A stretch of 64,000 bases of DNA from Prosthecodimorpha staleyi (GTDB taxonomy: Bacteria > Pseudomonadota > Alphaproteobacteria > Rhizobiales > Ancalomicrobiaceae), in assembly GCF_018729455.1 (NCBI RefSeq), contig NZ_JAHHZF010000013.1:109152-173151 (forward strand). The letters are read 5' to 3'. The position numbers and the translations under genes were made by a program. Below the pieces are notes generated by a model. It saw only the letters and a program-made list of their open reading frames with translations. It was not told the origin of the DNA and ran no database searches. Positions 1 through 9,691 of this stretch are shown here, piece after piece; the stretch's first letter is position 1; every line of letters starts with the position of its first letter.

Positions 1-1911
1 GGTGACGACCTGGGCGAGGCTGCCCGGATAGCTGTCGAGCACCAGCCCGTCCGGACAGTCGATCCGGATCTGGTGGCCGGACTTGCGCAGCACCGGTGAC
101 AGGCTGGTCAGCACCTCCTTCAGCCATTCCTGCATCTCGAACGACCGCCGTTCGCCGCTCGCCTGGTCGGCGGCGACCTGCTTGAAGCTGTGCACCAGTT
201 CGGCCGCCCGGTAGAGATTGGCGAACAGCAGGCGCGAGCCCTCGGTCAGACGCTCGACCGCCCGGGTCAGGTCGGAGCGCAGCAGGCGCCCGGTCTCCGC
301 TCCCTCCTTCAGCCGCTTGACCTCGCCGTCGAGCGCCGTCGACGTGGTCAGCGCGATGCCGACCGGCGTGTTGATCTCATGCGCCACGCCGGCGACCAGC
401 TGGCCGAGCGAGGCCAGCTTCTCGGCCTGGATCAGGTTGGTCTGGGTCTCCTTCAGCTCCGCCAGCGCCGCGTCGGCGCGCTCCTTGGCGCCGATCAGGT
501 CGCGCTCGCGCCGGCCGAGTTCGGCGACGAAGAAATTTGCCGCCCGCGCCATGGCGCCGAGCTCGTCGTTGCGGTCCGCGCCGGTGACCCGGCCGCGCGA
601 GGGATCGGCGGCGAGCGCGCGCATGTCGTCGCGCAGCCGCATCAGCGGGCCGGTGATCGACAGCGCCACGATCCAGGCCGTGATCGAGCCGAGCAGCAGG
701 CCGAGCCCGGTGCCGATCAGCAGCATGGTGCGGACGAAGCCGTCGATGCGCTCGGCATTGGCGGCGAATCGCTCGTTGAGCGTGTCGGCATGGCGGGTCA
801 TGTCGGCGGCGGTCGCGTCCATCCGCGCCAGGATGCGGTTCTGCTCCTGCAGCCCGTCGCGGGTGGTGGTCAGGCGCTGGCGCCATTGATCGATGGAATC
901 GATCATCTCGGTCTGGATCAGCGGCGAGATCGGCAGGCTCGACACCGTGGTGCCGAGGCTCGCGCTCTCCGCCAGGATCGCCGCCACGGTCTCGACATCG
1001 CGCGCCGCCAGCGCGTCGACGGTGCGCCGGCCGAGCTTCAGGGTCTGGATCGCGATGGTCTGCGTCGCCTGCTCGGTTTCGGAGGCCTGCACCGAATAGG
1101 TCAGGAGCTGGGTGATCTCCTCGTGCAGCGAGCGCTGGTCGGTGGCGTTGACCTTGATCAGCCGCTCGATCCAGTCGGTCAGCGCGCCGGCGTCGCTGCC
1201 GCCGGTCGCCGCGGCCGGGATCATGGCGCGCAGTTCGTCCGCCTCGTCGACCTTGTCGGAGGTGCGCAGCAGCGTCTCGACATCCTCTGCCGCCGCACTC
1301 GCCCGCGCGATGCCGGTCGGTGTCGGACCGCCCGCATGGGCCTCGAGCCGGATCGCCAGGATGGCGGCACGCAGTTCCTGAGCCTTGTCGACGATGTCGC
1401 GCGCGATGCGCAGGCGCCGGTCGCCTTCGGTGATCGAGGTGACGATGTCGGCATTCGAGGCATGCTGGCGGGCGCGCGCGGTGTCGGTCAGCGCGATCAG
1501 CGCGGCGGCGCGGGCATTCATTTCCTGCACGAGATGATCGTTGCGCCGGGTGACCAGGCTCAACTCCTCCATCTCGCGGCTGTAGAGTTCGAGCGCCCGG
1601 CGCACCTCGACCACCACCGGCAGGAACTCGCCCTGCGAGGGGCCTTTCAGGTCTTCCAGGCGCGCCCGTGCGCGGCCGGCGAAGTCGACGAAACGTTCCG
1701 CGCCGCGCGTGCGGTCCTGCGGCTGCACGCGGATGAAGTCGTCGCGCGCGATCGAAACGGCGGCGAGGTCGCGCGTCGCCGCGCTGGCCAGCACGGCACC
1801 GCGCCGCGCCTGCTCCGCCTCGTCGAGCAGGAGCCAGGCGACCAGCGCGATCGCGGCCGCGATCGTAATCGGGATGCCGCCGACCAGGGCGACCTTGTAG
1901 CGTATCCGCAT
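1..1911 (-). CDS. Sensor histidine kinase, C-terminus cut by window edge
   Basis: Membrane histidine kinase reading leftward off the window; 637 codons are visible. An N-terminal membrane segment (about residues 7-28) is followed by a long, mostly helical extracytoplasmic region (about 29-395), a second membrane segment (about 396-420), a HAMP-like linker and a HisKA dimerisation domain. The H-box [10 protein letters not shown] places the phospho-accepting His at residue 511. The ATP-binding HATPase domain should follow but lies outside the window. The ATG at 1911 (MRIRYKVAL) is chosen because it sits directly before the first membrane helix and no in-frame ATG was found just upstream. The first membrane segment, the sensor part and the HAMP resemble chemoreceptor-like two-component sensors. 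No cognate response regulator is adjacent; it may lie beyond the left edge. The ligand is unknown. Confidence 0.85.
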   Translation of the reverse strand, partial: MRIRYKVALVGGIPITIAAAIALVAWLLLDEAEQARRGAVLASAATRDLAAVSIARDDFIRVQPQDRTRGAERFVDFAGRARARLEDLKGPSQGEFLPVVVEVRRALELYSREMEELSLVTRRNDHLVQEMNARAAALIALTDTARARQHASNADIVTSITEGDRRLRIARDIVDKAQELRAAILAIRLEAHAGGPTPTGIARASAAAEDVETLLRTSDKVDEADELRAMIPAAATGGSDAGALTDWIERLIKVNATDQRSLHEEITQLLTYSVQASETEQATQTIAIQTLKLGRRTVDALAARDVETVAAILAESASLGTTVSSLPISPLIQTEMIDSIDQWRQRLTTTRDGLQEQNRILARMDATAADMTRHADTLNERFAANAERIDGFVRTMLLIGTGLGLLLGSITAWIVALSITGPLMRLRDDMRALAADPSRGRVTGADRNDELGAMARAANFFVAELGRRERDLIGAKERADAALAELKETQTNLIQAEKLASLGQLVAGVAHEINTPVGIALTTSTALDGEVKRLKEGAETGRLLRSDLTRAVERLTEGSRLLFANLYRAAELVHSFKQVAADQASGERRSFEMQEWLKEVLTSLSPVLRKSGHQIRIDCPDGLVLDSYPGSLAQVVT

Positions 1912-2112
1912 CTGCCGAAGCCATTCCGTTCCGACATGCGTCGGAGCCGCTCTTGCCTGATCCGCACCGACCCATGCGGTTCTTAGCAGGTCGTCGGCGC
2001 GGAGGCGATGGTTGCGCACCCGCCCGGGCGGAACCCCCCGGGCGCCGGGCCGGTCGAGCCGGCTTCCGCCGCGCGCGGATGGAGCTATGCTGGCGGCCCG
2101 GGGAGGCTGTCC

Positions 2113-2697
2113 ATGTCGGCGAGGCGGCAGACACGCGAAAGGCTGGTCCATGCGGCCGCCGACCAGTTCTGGGCGGTGGGCTACGAGACCGCGACGCTCG
2201 CCGCCATCGCGGCGGCGGCAGGCGTGCCGCCCGGCAACGTCTTCTATCACTTCCCGACCAAGGCCGATCTCGCCCGCGCGGTGACGGCGCTGTTCGTGGC
2301 CGAGGTCGCCGGGACCCTGGCCGAGATCGACCGGCGCGGCGGCGATCCGGCCCGACGCATCGCCGCCTTCTTCGACCTCATCGCCGATACGGTCGTCTCG
2401 CGGGTGGCGCGCGGCTGTCCGATCGCCCGGGCGACGCGGGACTTTCCGGCCGATGCCGAGAGCGGCGGGCCCGCGCAGGTGTTTCGCATCATGATCGGCT
2501 GGCTCGCGGCGCGCCTCGCCGAGGCCGGGCGGACCGATGCCGAGGCGGCCGCGCGCTCGGCGCTGGCGCGCTGGCAGGGGGCCATCGTGCTGGCGGCAGG
2601 GCTCGGCGACGGGGCCATCCTGGCGACCGAGATCGCCGCCCTGCGCGCGGAATTCGGCGCGCCGGCCGCAGCGCCGGCGGTCATCACATCGATTTGA
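2113..2697 (+). CDS. TetR/AcrR family transcriptional regulator
   Basis: 194-residue one-component regulator. The N-terminal helix-turn-helix is clear: residues ~5-50 contain [20 protein letters not shown] followed by YHFPTKADL, the classical TetR signature. The C-terminal ligand domain is alanine-rich and poorly conserved; its [10 protein letters not shown] segment recalls TetR proteins that respond to small electrophiles, but that is only a resemblance. The ATG at 2113 is chosen over an upstream in-frame start because GGGGAGG lies just before it and the helix-turn-helix then starts at the usual distance. The gene is divergent from the kinase at 1-1911, with about 200 bases between them, so it may control that gene or itself. 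It has no other same-strand neighbour nearby. Confidence 0.85.
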   Translation: MSARRQTRERLVHAAADQFWAVGYETATLAAIAAAAGVPPGNVFYHFPTKADLARAVTALFVAEVAGTLAEIDRRGGDPARRIAAFFDLIADTVVSRVARGCPIARATRDFPADAESGGPAQVFRIMIGWLAARLAEAGRTDAEAAARSALARWQGAIVLAAGLGDGAILATEIAALRAEFGAPAAAPAVITSI

Positions 2698-3140
2698 GGC
2701 GGATCCGCCGTCTCGATGGCGGATGTCAGCTTTCTGTAATCTTGAAATGGCCAGACCGCACGCCACATTGACGCCTACAGGCGGTCGCCCGTTGTTCGGT
2801 CGTGTCCCCCGTCGCACCGAGGGCGATCCGCCGCGATCGGTGTTCCCTCCCGATCGGCGCGTCCGCAAGGCCGCGCGAGCGCTCCGTCTCCCCCCGGGAC
2901 GGAGCGCTTTCCTTATCCGCCGAAGGGGCTCTGCGGCGGGGCCGGGGGCGGTGGCCGCGGGGCGGCCGGCGGACGGGGATCCGGCACCGGGTCCGGTCGG
3001 CGAGATACCGGTGCATGCGCGCGGCTTCCCGCTCGGCCGGCGATTCCCTCAGGCTGCGGGATGGTTTAGGGTCCGGGCAAATCCTGATGCTTGCGGCCGC
3101 CTGCGGCCGTCAGCCCCGTGGCGCCGATCCGAGATCCTGC
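2698..3140 (+). other. 443-base intergenic stretch with strong hairpins, possible small RNA
   Basis: No convincing protein gene. Two structured elements are visible. One is a 7-bp hairpin (arms 2834-2840 and 2850-2856) with a pyrimidine-rich loop reading TGTTCCCTC. The other is the perfect terminator hairpin at 2878-2908. A loop rich in UUCCCUCC is complementary to Shine-Dalgarno sequences and recalls alphaproteobacterial anti-SD small RNAs, but no clear promoter was identified. The remainder (2910-3140) is GC-rich leader DNA in front of xth in which nothing else was recognised. Confidence 0.3.
2878..2914 (+). terminator. Rho-independent terminator-like hairpin
   Basis: Perfect 11-bp inverted repeat, AGCGCTCCGTC (2878-2888) and GACGGAGCGCT (2898-2908), with a 9-base C-rich loop and then TTCCTT. 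It lies 180 bases beyond the TetR stop codon, so it ends either that transcript or a small RNA made from the spacer. Confidence 0.6.
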
Positions 3141-3950
3141 ATGGCCCGTTCCTTCACACTCGCCACCTGGAACATCAATTCCGTCCGCATCCGCACCGAC
3201 CTGGTCGAAAGGCTGGCGGCGGAGCGTGCGCCGGACGTGCTCTGCCTGCAGGAGATCAAGTGCCCGGAGGCGAATTTCCCGTCATCGGTCTTCCGCAAGC
3301 TCGGCTATGTCCATCAGGCGATCAACGGCCAGAAGGGCTATCACGGCGTCGCCGTGCTCTCGCGGCTGCCCTTCGCGGCGATCGACCGGCGCGGCTTCTG
3401 CGACAAGGGCGACGCGCGCCACATCGCGGTGACCGTCGACGACGGCGGCGACGGGGTCGAGATCCACAATCTCTATGTCCCGGCCGGCGGCGACGAACCG
3501 GACGCGACCCTCAACGAGAAGTTCGCCCACAAGCTCCAGTTCCTCGACGAGATGGCCGCATGGATCGGCAAGGCGCCGGCCGGTCGCGCCTCGATCGTGG
3601 TCGGCGATCTCAACATCGCGCCGCTCGAGCACGATGTCTGGTCGCACAAGCAGCTTCTCGGCGTGGTCAGCCACACCCCGGTCGAGACCGCCGCCCTGGA
3701 GGCGATCCGCACCGGCGGCGGCTGGGTCGACGCCATGCGCAGCCACATCCCCGTGCCGCAGAAGCTCTACACGTGGTGGAGCTACCGCTCGGCCGACTGG
3801 TCCGCCGCCGACAAGGGCCGCCGCCTGGACCATGTCTGGGCCTGCCCGGCCGTCGCCCCGCGCGTCGCCGCGATCGAGGTCTTGCGCGCGGCGCGCGGCT
3901 GGGATCGTCCGTCCGACCATGTCCCGGTGATCGCCCGCATCGAACGGTGA
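3141..3950 (+). CDS. xth: Exodeoxyribonuclease III (Xth family AP endonuclease)
   Basis: 269-residue endonuclease/exonuclease/phosphatase-fold enzyme that cleaves at abasic sites and degrades DNA 3'-5' in base-excision repair in the cytoplasm. Motifs in order: WNINSVR (N11), LQEIKC (E38, metal ligand), the GYHGVAVLS strand, NLYVPAGG, GDLNIAP (catalytic Asp/Asn), RLDHVWA and the C-terminal SDHVPV Asp-His. Length matches bacterial exonuclease III (about 260-270). The ATG at 3141 is used because MARSFTLATWNIN matches the usual family N-terminus; an upstream in-frame start at 2802 would add a tail without family features. It is followed 99 bases later by kptA on the same strand. No active-site residue is missing. 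Confidence 0.95.
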   Translation: MARSFTLATWNINSVRIRTDLVERLAAERAPDVLCLQEIKCPEANFPSSVFRKLGYVHQAINGQKGYHGVAVLSRLPFAAIDRRGFCDKGDARHIAVTVDDGGDGVEIHNLYVPAGGDEPDATLNEKFAHKLQFLDEMAAWIGKAPAGRASIVVGDLNIAPLEHDVWSHKQLLGVVSHTPVETAALEAIRTGGGWVDAMRSHIPVPQKLYTWWSYRSADWSAADKGRRLDHVWACPAVAPRVAAIEVLRAARGWDRPSDHVPVIARIER

Positions 3951-4049
3951 GGGCGCCGGTCGCGCGGCGTCGATTTTCTGTCAATCGAGGAATGGTATGA
4001 GACGCCACGGGGGCGCGATGGTGAAGGCTCCATCGCGGGAGGATCGTCG

Positions 4050-4586
4050 ATGGACTACAAGGCCCTCAGCCGGAGCGTCGCCCACGCGCTGCGCCACGAG
4101 CCCTGGCTCTACGAGCTGGAACTGGACGCGGCCGGCGCGGTCGCGGTTGCGGACCTGATCGCGGCCCTGAAGCGCGAGCGGCCGGACTGGCGCGATCTCG
4201 GCCCCGGCGATCTCGACACCATGCTGGCGACGGCGTCCAAGACCCGCTTCGCGATCGAGCACGGACGCATCCGCGCCATCTACGGCCATTCGCTGCCGCA
4301 GCGGCTGGAGCGGGTCGCCCTGGCGCCGCCGGCGATCCTGTTCCACGGCACCTCGCCCGAGGCGGCGGCGGCGATCCGCGCCGACGGTCTCCGGCCGATG
4401 GGCCGCCAGTATGTCCATCTCTCGACCGACCGGGCGACCGCCGTCGAGGTCGGCCGGCGCAAGGCCGACGCGCCCGTGATCCTGACCGTCGCCGCCGGCG
4501 AGGCCGCGGCCGCCGGCCATCCCTTCTATGCCGGCCACGACAAGGTCTGGCTCGCCGACCACGTCCCGCCGCAATTCATCGCCTGA
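4050..4586 (+). CDS. kptA: RNA 2'-phosphotransferase, KptA/Tpt1 family
   Basis: 178-residue NAD-dependent RNA 2'-phosphotransferase. The family removes an internal 2'-phosphate from RNA, transferring it to NAD+ to give ADP-ribose 1'',2''-cyclic phosphate. In eukaryotes and archaea this finishes tRNA splicing; its role in bacteria is unsettled. Visible signatures: the N-terminal LSRSVAHALRHEP (SK.LS..LRH-type motif), the winged-helix-like half (residues ~20-70), RIRAIYGHS in place of the usual RIRANQGHS, LFHGTSPEAAAAI, YVHLSTD, and the C-terminal KVWLADHVPPQFI. Core Arg and His positions expected for catalysis are present. The start follows GGGAGGATCG. No RNA ligase or other repair partner is adjacent, so the substrate cannot be inferred from context. 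Confidence 0.92.
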   Translation: MDYKALSRSVAHALRHEPWLYELELDAAGAVAVADLIAALKRERPDWRDLGPGDLDTMLATASKTRFAIEHGRIRAIYGHSLPQRLERVALAPPAILFHGTSPEAAAAIRADGLRPMGRQYVHLSTDRATAVEVGRRKADAPVILTVAAGEAAAAGHPFYAGHDKVWLADHVPPQFIA

Positions 4587-4618
4587 TCACCGCCCGCGCG
4601 GCATCACCGCCAAGCGCG

Positions 4619-5173
4619 TCATCCCCTGACCGCCAGCACGGCGCCGGGGGCCAAGCGGGCGAGCAGGCGGCGCATGGCCGGCAGGGCAACGGCGACGCAG
4701 CCGGCCGTCGGGGCGGGGTCCGGGCGGGTCAGGTGGAAGAAGATCGCGCTGCCGCGCATCTGGCTGCGGCGGGTCACGTTCCAATCGAGCACCACGACAA
4801 CGTCATAGACATGATCGTCGCGCCACAGCGCCTCGTGCGACGGGGCGAAGGGCAGCCGGACCGGGCGGTTGTAGCGGCCGTCGCCGGGCGCGTCGCACCA
4901 GCCGTCGTCGCGGCGCAGTGCGCGGACCGGCAGGCGCGTCGCCGGGCGCGCGATGCGGTCGGCGCGGTACAGCACGGCGAGCACCCGCATGGCGGCGACC
5001 GGGGTGGCGCCGTCGCCCTCGCGCTTGAAGCGGGTGATGCCGGTGCGTCCGAGCCGGCACGGCACGGCGAGCGCGCCGAGCCGGATCAGGCCCTCGGTCG
5101 GGCAGCCGGGCCGGACCTGGACGATGAGGCGGGCGGGAGACGAGGGATCGGCGGAGCGGCGGCGCTGCGGCAT
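4619..5173 (-). CDS. L,D-transpeptidase-like (YkuD family) protein
   Basis: 184-residue protein with the YkuD/L,D-transpeptidase catalytic fold as found in the COG3786-type family of alphaproteobacteria. Characteristic segments are GRTGITRFKREGDGATP near residue 45, then DDGWCDAPGDGRYNR, HEALWRDD, YDVVVVLDWN, and the catalytic block FFHLTRPDPAPTAGC, in which the His and the Cys of TAGC would be the active pair. Such enzymes crosslink peptidoglycan or attach lipoproteins to it, but this subfamily is not well characterised. No signal peptide is obvious. The ATG at 5173 (MPQRRR) is preferred because homologous proteins begin shortly before this segment; a longer in-frame start at 5356 adds a low-complexity Arg/Ala/Pro tail. 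It converges with kptA, 32 bases apart. Confidence 0.75.
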   Translation of the reverse strand: MPQRRRSADPSSPARLIVQVRPGCPTEGLIRLGALAVPCRLGRTGITRFKREGDGATPVAAMRVLAVLYRADRIARPATRLPVRALRRDDGWCDAPGDGRYNRPVRLPFAPSHEALWRDDHVYDVVVVLDWNVTRRSQMRGSAIFFHLTRPDPAPTAGCVAVALPAMRRLLARLAPGAVLAVRG

Positions 5174-5519
5174 GGACGGAGGGGACCGGGTTCGAAAGGC
5201 GAGGGGGCGAACGGCCCGGGCCTGCGGCGACGGGCTGGGGCGGCCGGCCCGCGACGGCGCGGCGATCCGCCCCGACGGACGAGGCGCCAGGATGAACGAA
5301 GCCTGAGAATGACGGGCCGTCCGCGCCCCGGCAAGGCCCGGCGATCCGGCGGCCATTCACCTCACGCCGGTCTCGCGCAGGCGTGAGCGCGGTCGGAATC
5401 ATGGCGGAACGGCGTGCCTTGAACTCGACACCGAACGATGGTTTTTTGTCACCCCCACCGTCTGGCCGAATTCTTCGCGCCGGACCCTCTGTCGATTCCG
5501 CGTACGAGGATAGCTGTCC
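5174..5519. other. 346-base divergent spacer between the YkuD-type gene and cenR
   Basis: No gene is supported here. The left half is GC-rich and codes only in an implausible N-terminal extension of the leftward gene. The right half is the leader of cenR and contains a short T-run near 5440-5446. No confident promoter hexamers, hairpin or operator were recognised. Confidence 0.5.
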
Positions 5520-6203
5520 ATGGCGGCGCGCAAGATTCTCATCTGCGACGACGATACCGATCTTCGCGAAGGTCTCGTCGAGCAGTTGTCTCTCTACGAG
5601 GAATTCGAGACGCAGCAAGCCGATACGGCCGCCAAGGGCGTGCAGCTGGCGCGCACCGAACATGTCGATCTCTTGATCATGGATGTCGGCCTGCCGGACA
5701 TGGACGGGCGCGAGGCCGTCCGGCTTCTGCGCAAGAACGGCTTCAAGGCGCCGATCATCATGCTGACCGGGCACGACACCGATTCGGACACGGTGCTCGG
5801 CCTGGAGGCCGGCGCCAACGACTATGTCGCCAAGCCGTTCAAGTTCGCCGTGCTGCTCGCGCGCCTGCGCGCCCATATGCGCCAGCACGAGCAGACCGAG
5901 GACGCGACCTTCACGATCGGCCGCTATACCTTCCGCCCCGCCGCCAAGCTGCTGCTCGACGAACGCGGGTCCAAGGTCCGGTTGACCGAGAAGGAGACCG
6001 CGATCCTCAAATATCTCTATCGCACCGGCGAACGTTCGGTGTCGCGCGACGTGCTGCTGCACGAGGTCTGGGGCTACAATTCCGGCGTCACCACCCACAC
6101 GCTGGAAACCCACATCTACCGGCTGCGCCAGAAGATCGAGCGCGATCCGTCCAATGCCGAACTGCTGGTGACGGAATCCGGGGGTTACAAGCTCGTCCCG
6201 TGA
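5520..6203 (+). CDS. cenR: OmpR-family response regulator CenR
   Basis: 227-residue two-component response regulator very close to the CenR family of alphaproteobacteria, which controls cell-envelope genes and is essential in Caulobacter and several Rhizobiales. The receiver domain (1-120) has the acidic triad CDDD (D10-D12), the phosphorylated Asp at D55 in IMDVGLPDMDGREAV, the Thr of MLTGHDTD and the Lys of VAKPF. The C-terminal winged helix (about 130-227) includes RLTEKETAILKYLYR, the EVWGYNSGVTTHTLETHIYR recognition helix region and the end ESGGYKLVP. These blocks are the family's most conserved stretches. The kinase partner CenK is not in the window. A short terminator follows the stop codon, so it is probably transcribed alone. 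Confidence 0.93.
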   Translation: MAARKILICDDDTDLREGLVEQLSLYEEFETQQADTAAKGVQLARTEHVDLLIMDVGLPDMDGREAVRLLRKNGFKAPIIMLTGHDTDSDTVLGLEAGANDYVAKPFKFAVLLARLRAHMRQHEQTEDATFTIGRYTFRPAAKLLLDERGSKVRLTEKETAILKYLYRTGERSVSRDVLLHEVWGYNSGVTTHTLETHIYRLRQKIERDPSNAELLVTESGGYKLVP

Positions 6204-6207
6204 ATTT

Positions 6208-6229
6208 CGCCCCCGCCCGGGCGCTTTTT
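6208..6229 (+). terminator. Short GC hairpin with T tract after cenR
   Basis: Five base pairs, all G-C (CGCCC 6208-6212, GGGCG 6219-6223), a 6-base loop, then C and TTTTT at 6225-6229. It starts five bases after the cenR stop codon and fits an intrinsic terminator for that gene. Confidence 0.65.
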
Positions 6230-6335
6230 CGATTATACCCACACGGCCCCGCCGGGAGGCTTCGGCGGCGCATGGCGCCATGATTCGGCGCGACCGGGCC
6301 GGACGGACGTGTGACGGGGTGAGAAGCCGCACGGA

Positions 6336-6788
6336 ATGACACTCGAGCGAGACATCGAAGTCCTGCGGCGCGTGCCCCTGTTCGCCGACCTCCCGTCGGA
6401 GCCCTTGAAGTTGCTCGCCTTCAGCGCCGAGGCCCGCTATCTCGGCGACCGCACCACCCTGTTTCTGCAAGGCGACCGCGCCGACAGCAGCTTCGTCGTG
6501 GTGTCCGGACGGATCGACCTCAAGCGCGGCACCCGGCTGGTCGCCTCGGCACCGCCCGGCGCCCTGATCGGCGAGGTCGCCCTGGTGATCGAGGCGGAGC
6601 GGCCGGCCAGCGCGATCGCCGCGGGGCCGAGCACGGTCATCGAGATCCGCCGTCAGACCTTTCGCCGCGTGCTCGAAGAGTATCCGGAGGTCGTGCGCGC
6701 CCTGCAGCATCGTCTTGCGGCCCGGCTGGCCGCGCTCGGCCCGGATCTCGCCGCCGCTGCCGATGCGCGCGGTCGCCGCGACGGCTGA
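6336..6788 (+). CDS. Single-domain cyclic nucleotide-binding protein (Crp-like sensor, no HTH)
   Basis: 150-residue protein made almost entirely of one cNMP-binding (Crp/Fnr sensor) domain. It opens with the usual LRRVPLFADLPSEPLKLLAF, then GDRTTLFLQGDRADSSFVVV, the glycine turns, and a phosphate-binding-cassette-like segment GALIGEVALVIEAERPASAI at about residues 73-92. The canonical cassette is G-E-hydrophobic-A-L-(9-14 residues)-R-P/T-A; here GEVAL...RPASA fits well, so nucleotide binding is plausible. There is no helix-turn-helix C-terminal domain, so it is unlikely to bind DNA itself. It may be a stand-alone sensor or a partner subunit. It stands alone after the cenR terminator. Confidence 0.8.
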   Translation: MTLERDIEVLRRVPLFADLPSEPLKLLAFSAEARYLGDRTTLFLQGDRADSSFVVVSGRIDLKRGTRLVASAPPGALIGEVALVIEAERPASAIAAGPSTVIEIRRQTFRRVLEEYPEVVRALQHRLAARLAALGPDLAAAADARGRRDG

Positions 6789-6967
6789 TCCCGACCGCCC
6801 GGGTTGCCGCATCGGGACCCGTGAAAGCCGCGCGACTGTCGCGCCTGCGACGCCGGCTTGAGACATTCGCGGATCGCATGCCGGCGATCGTTCATCGTTG
6901 CCGTCGTTCTGGAAAAGCTACGGTCCGATGCCGTCCGGCCGGCGGCGACCAGGCCGGGCGCGCGCTG

Positions 6968-7006
6968 CAAAAACAAAGCCGGTGAACCCTGATGGGAACA
7001 CCGGCT
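6968..7006 (-). terminator. Rho-independent terminator of the helicase gene
   Basis: Read on the minus strand, AGCCGGTG (7006-6999) pairs with CACCGGCT (6984-6977) around a 14-base loop and is followed by TTGTTTTTG. It lies about 80 bases beyond the helicase stop codon. It is the best intrinsic terminator in the first 10 kb. Confidence 0.75.
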
Positions 7007-7087
7007 CTGGTCGTCGATGGCTTGAGCGGATCGCGATCCGTCGGTTCGGGCCGGCCTCTACAGGATGCAGATGCCGGCTTCGGACCG

Positions 7088-8659
<1,572 letters not shown>

Positions 8660-9218
8660 GCGGACATGACTTTCTTGGGGTCCAGCTTCAAGCCGGACGG
8701 GTGACGGGGACGGGTCCGCGTCGGTCGGCTCCGCACGAGTCGGGAGCCCCGGGGACCGGGCGCCGGCGGGAATGTCCCGGGGGCGGCACCCTTCCATCCA
8801 CGTGAACGTCTTTCGTGTTCTTCACATGAATGGAGCGATGAAAAAAACGCGACGGCAAGTTTGCCGCAAGCGGGGCAGGGCGGCCGAACCGGCCGGCAAA
8901 GTCCACTTGCTGAGGCAGCGCCTCCGATCCGGATGGTGCAGGGCGGCGTGGCTTGGGGGCAAATGCACCCGGCTCAGGCCTGCACGCGGAGGAGGCGACC
9001 CGTGCGCCGTATCCTGAAGGAGGATCGGCCGTCGCGGCCCGGTGGCAGCCAGTCCCCGTGGGGTCCGTCCCCGTTTCGGGGATATGCTGCACCGAACCAA
9101 GCGGCGCGCGAGAGGCCCGCGCGCCGAACCGTCTCACCGGAGAGCGGCGGTCAGGCTGGCGCGGATGATGTCATCCGTCCGAATCCTGGCACCGAAAACC
9201 GGCTTTGAGTGGCTCTTG
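8660..9218 (-). other. 559-base spacer between the cold-shock gene and rhlE
   Basis: No supported gene. On the minus strand it holds the 3' region of csp and the leader of rhlE. Visible structures are a CCCCG-TTT-CGGGG hairpin near 9069-9081 and a CGGCAA/TTGCCG hairpin at 8853-8866. On the minus strand the second is followed five bases later by seven Ts (8839-8847 region). The latter could end the csp transcript or attenuate read-through into rhlE. A possible 59-codon reading frame on the plus strand (from 8839) has no recognisable features. Confidence 0.4.
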
Positions 9219-9437
9219 TCAGGCCGACTGCTTGACGACCAGATTGCCGGCAGAGGACTTGCCGGTGCGGCGATCGGTGAGCACCTCGTAGGAGATCGGC
9301 TGACCTTCCGCGAGCTCATAGATGCCGGCGCGCTCGACAGCGCTGATATGGACGAAAACGTCCTTGCCGCCGTCGTCGGGCTGGATGAATCCATAGCCCT
9401 TCTGCGCGTTGAACCACTTCACTTTTCCGGTCGCCAT
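9219..9437 (-). CDS. cspA: Cold-shock protein (CspA family)
   Basis: 72-residue cold-shock-domain protein, a single-stranded RNA/DNA-binding beta-barrel that acts as an RNA chaperone. The start [20 protein letters not shown] contains RNP1 (KGYGFI) and is followed by RNP2 (DVFVHISA). The C-terminal half, [14 protein letters not shown], is typical of the alphaproteobacterial paralogues. The ATG at 9437 is preceded by AGAAGGA nine bases upstream; a 12-codon upstream extension is rejected. Its promoter lies about 150 bases upstream, so the mRNA has a long leader. The rhlE gene follows 559 bases downstream on the same strand. Whether this copy is cold-inducible cannot be read from the protein. Confidence 0.95.
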   Translation of the reverse strand: MATGKVKWFNAQKGYGFIQPDDGGKDVFVHISAVERAGIYELAEGQPISYEVLTDRRTGKSSAGNLVVKQSA

Positions 9438-9586
9438 TGGACCATTCCTTCTAGACATAAGATCGACGCCCACACGGACGCTCGTGCCCGCGCGGTGCGC
9501 AACAACCGAGATTTTTGGAAGGCGTGACGTCCGAGACGCTCAACGCGTCGAGGGCCAATACCGGGCCGCAATCTGATTGCACTCGA

Positions 9587-9615
9587 CAGATAGGCCCGAA
9601 CGAAAGCGAAGTCAA
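9587..9615 (-). promoter_or_regulatory. Sigma70-type promoter of the cold-shock gene
   Basis: On the minus strand, -35 TTGACT (9615-9610) and -10 TATCTG (9592-9587) are separated by exactly 17 bases. Transcription would start near 9580, giving a leader of about 140 bases before the csp start, the length range typical of temperature-controlled csp mRNAs. Confidence 0.65.
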
Positions 9616-9635
9616 GATTTATCCGCCGGCATTCT

Positions 9636-9658
9636 GCGAAACGTCAGTCTCACTGACG
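9636..9658 (-). terminator. Terminator of the liv-type operon
   Basis: Perfect palindromic hairpin, CGTCAGT (9642-9648) and ACTGACG (9652-9658) with a three-base loop, followed on the minus strand by TTTCGC. It lies 34 bases after the livF stop and just before the csp promoter, separating the two transcription units. Confidence 0.6.
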
Positions 9659-9691
9659 AATCCGATCGGGCAAAGCATCGCCGGATGGCGG

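Noticed and set aside
190..1986. 598-codon open frame on the plus strand
   Set aside because: It lies opposite the sensor-kinase frame, which has coherent membrane, HAMP and H-box features. The plus-strand product is Arg/Gln/Gly-rich low complexity, as expected for an antisense frame in 70% GC DNA.
4803..6866. 687-codon minus-strand frame over cenR and the cNMP-binding gene
   Set aside because: It is antisense to two well-supported genes and has no recognisable domain.
8772..9017. 81-codon plus-strand frame including MKKTRRQVCRKRG
   Set aside because: It shows no ribosome-binding site or similarity to rpsU or another known small gene, and it overlaps the leader of rhlE. Listed only as part of the spacer.
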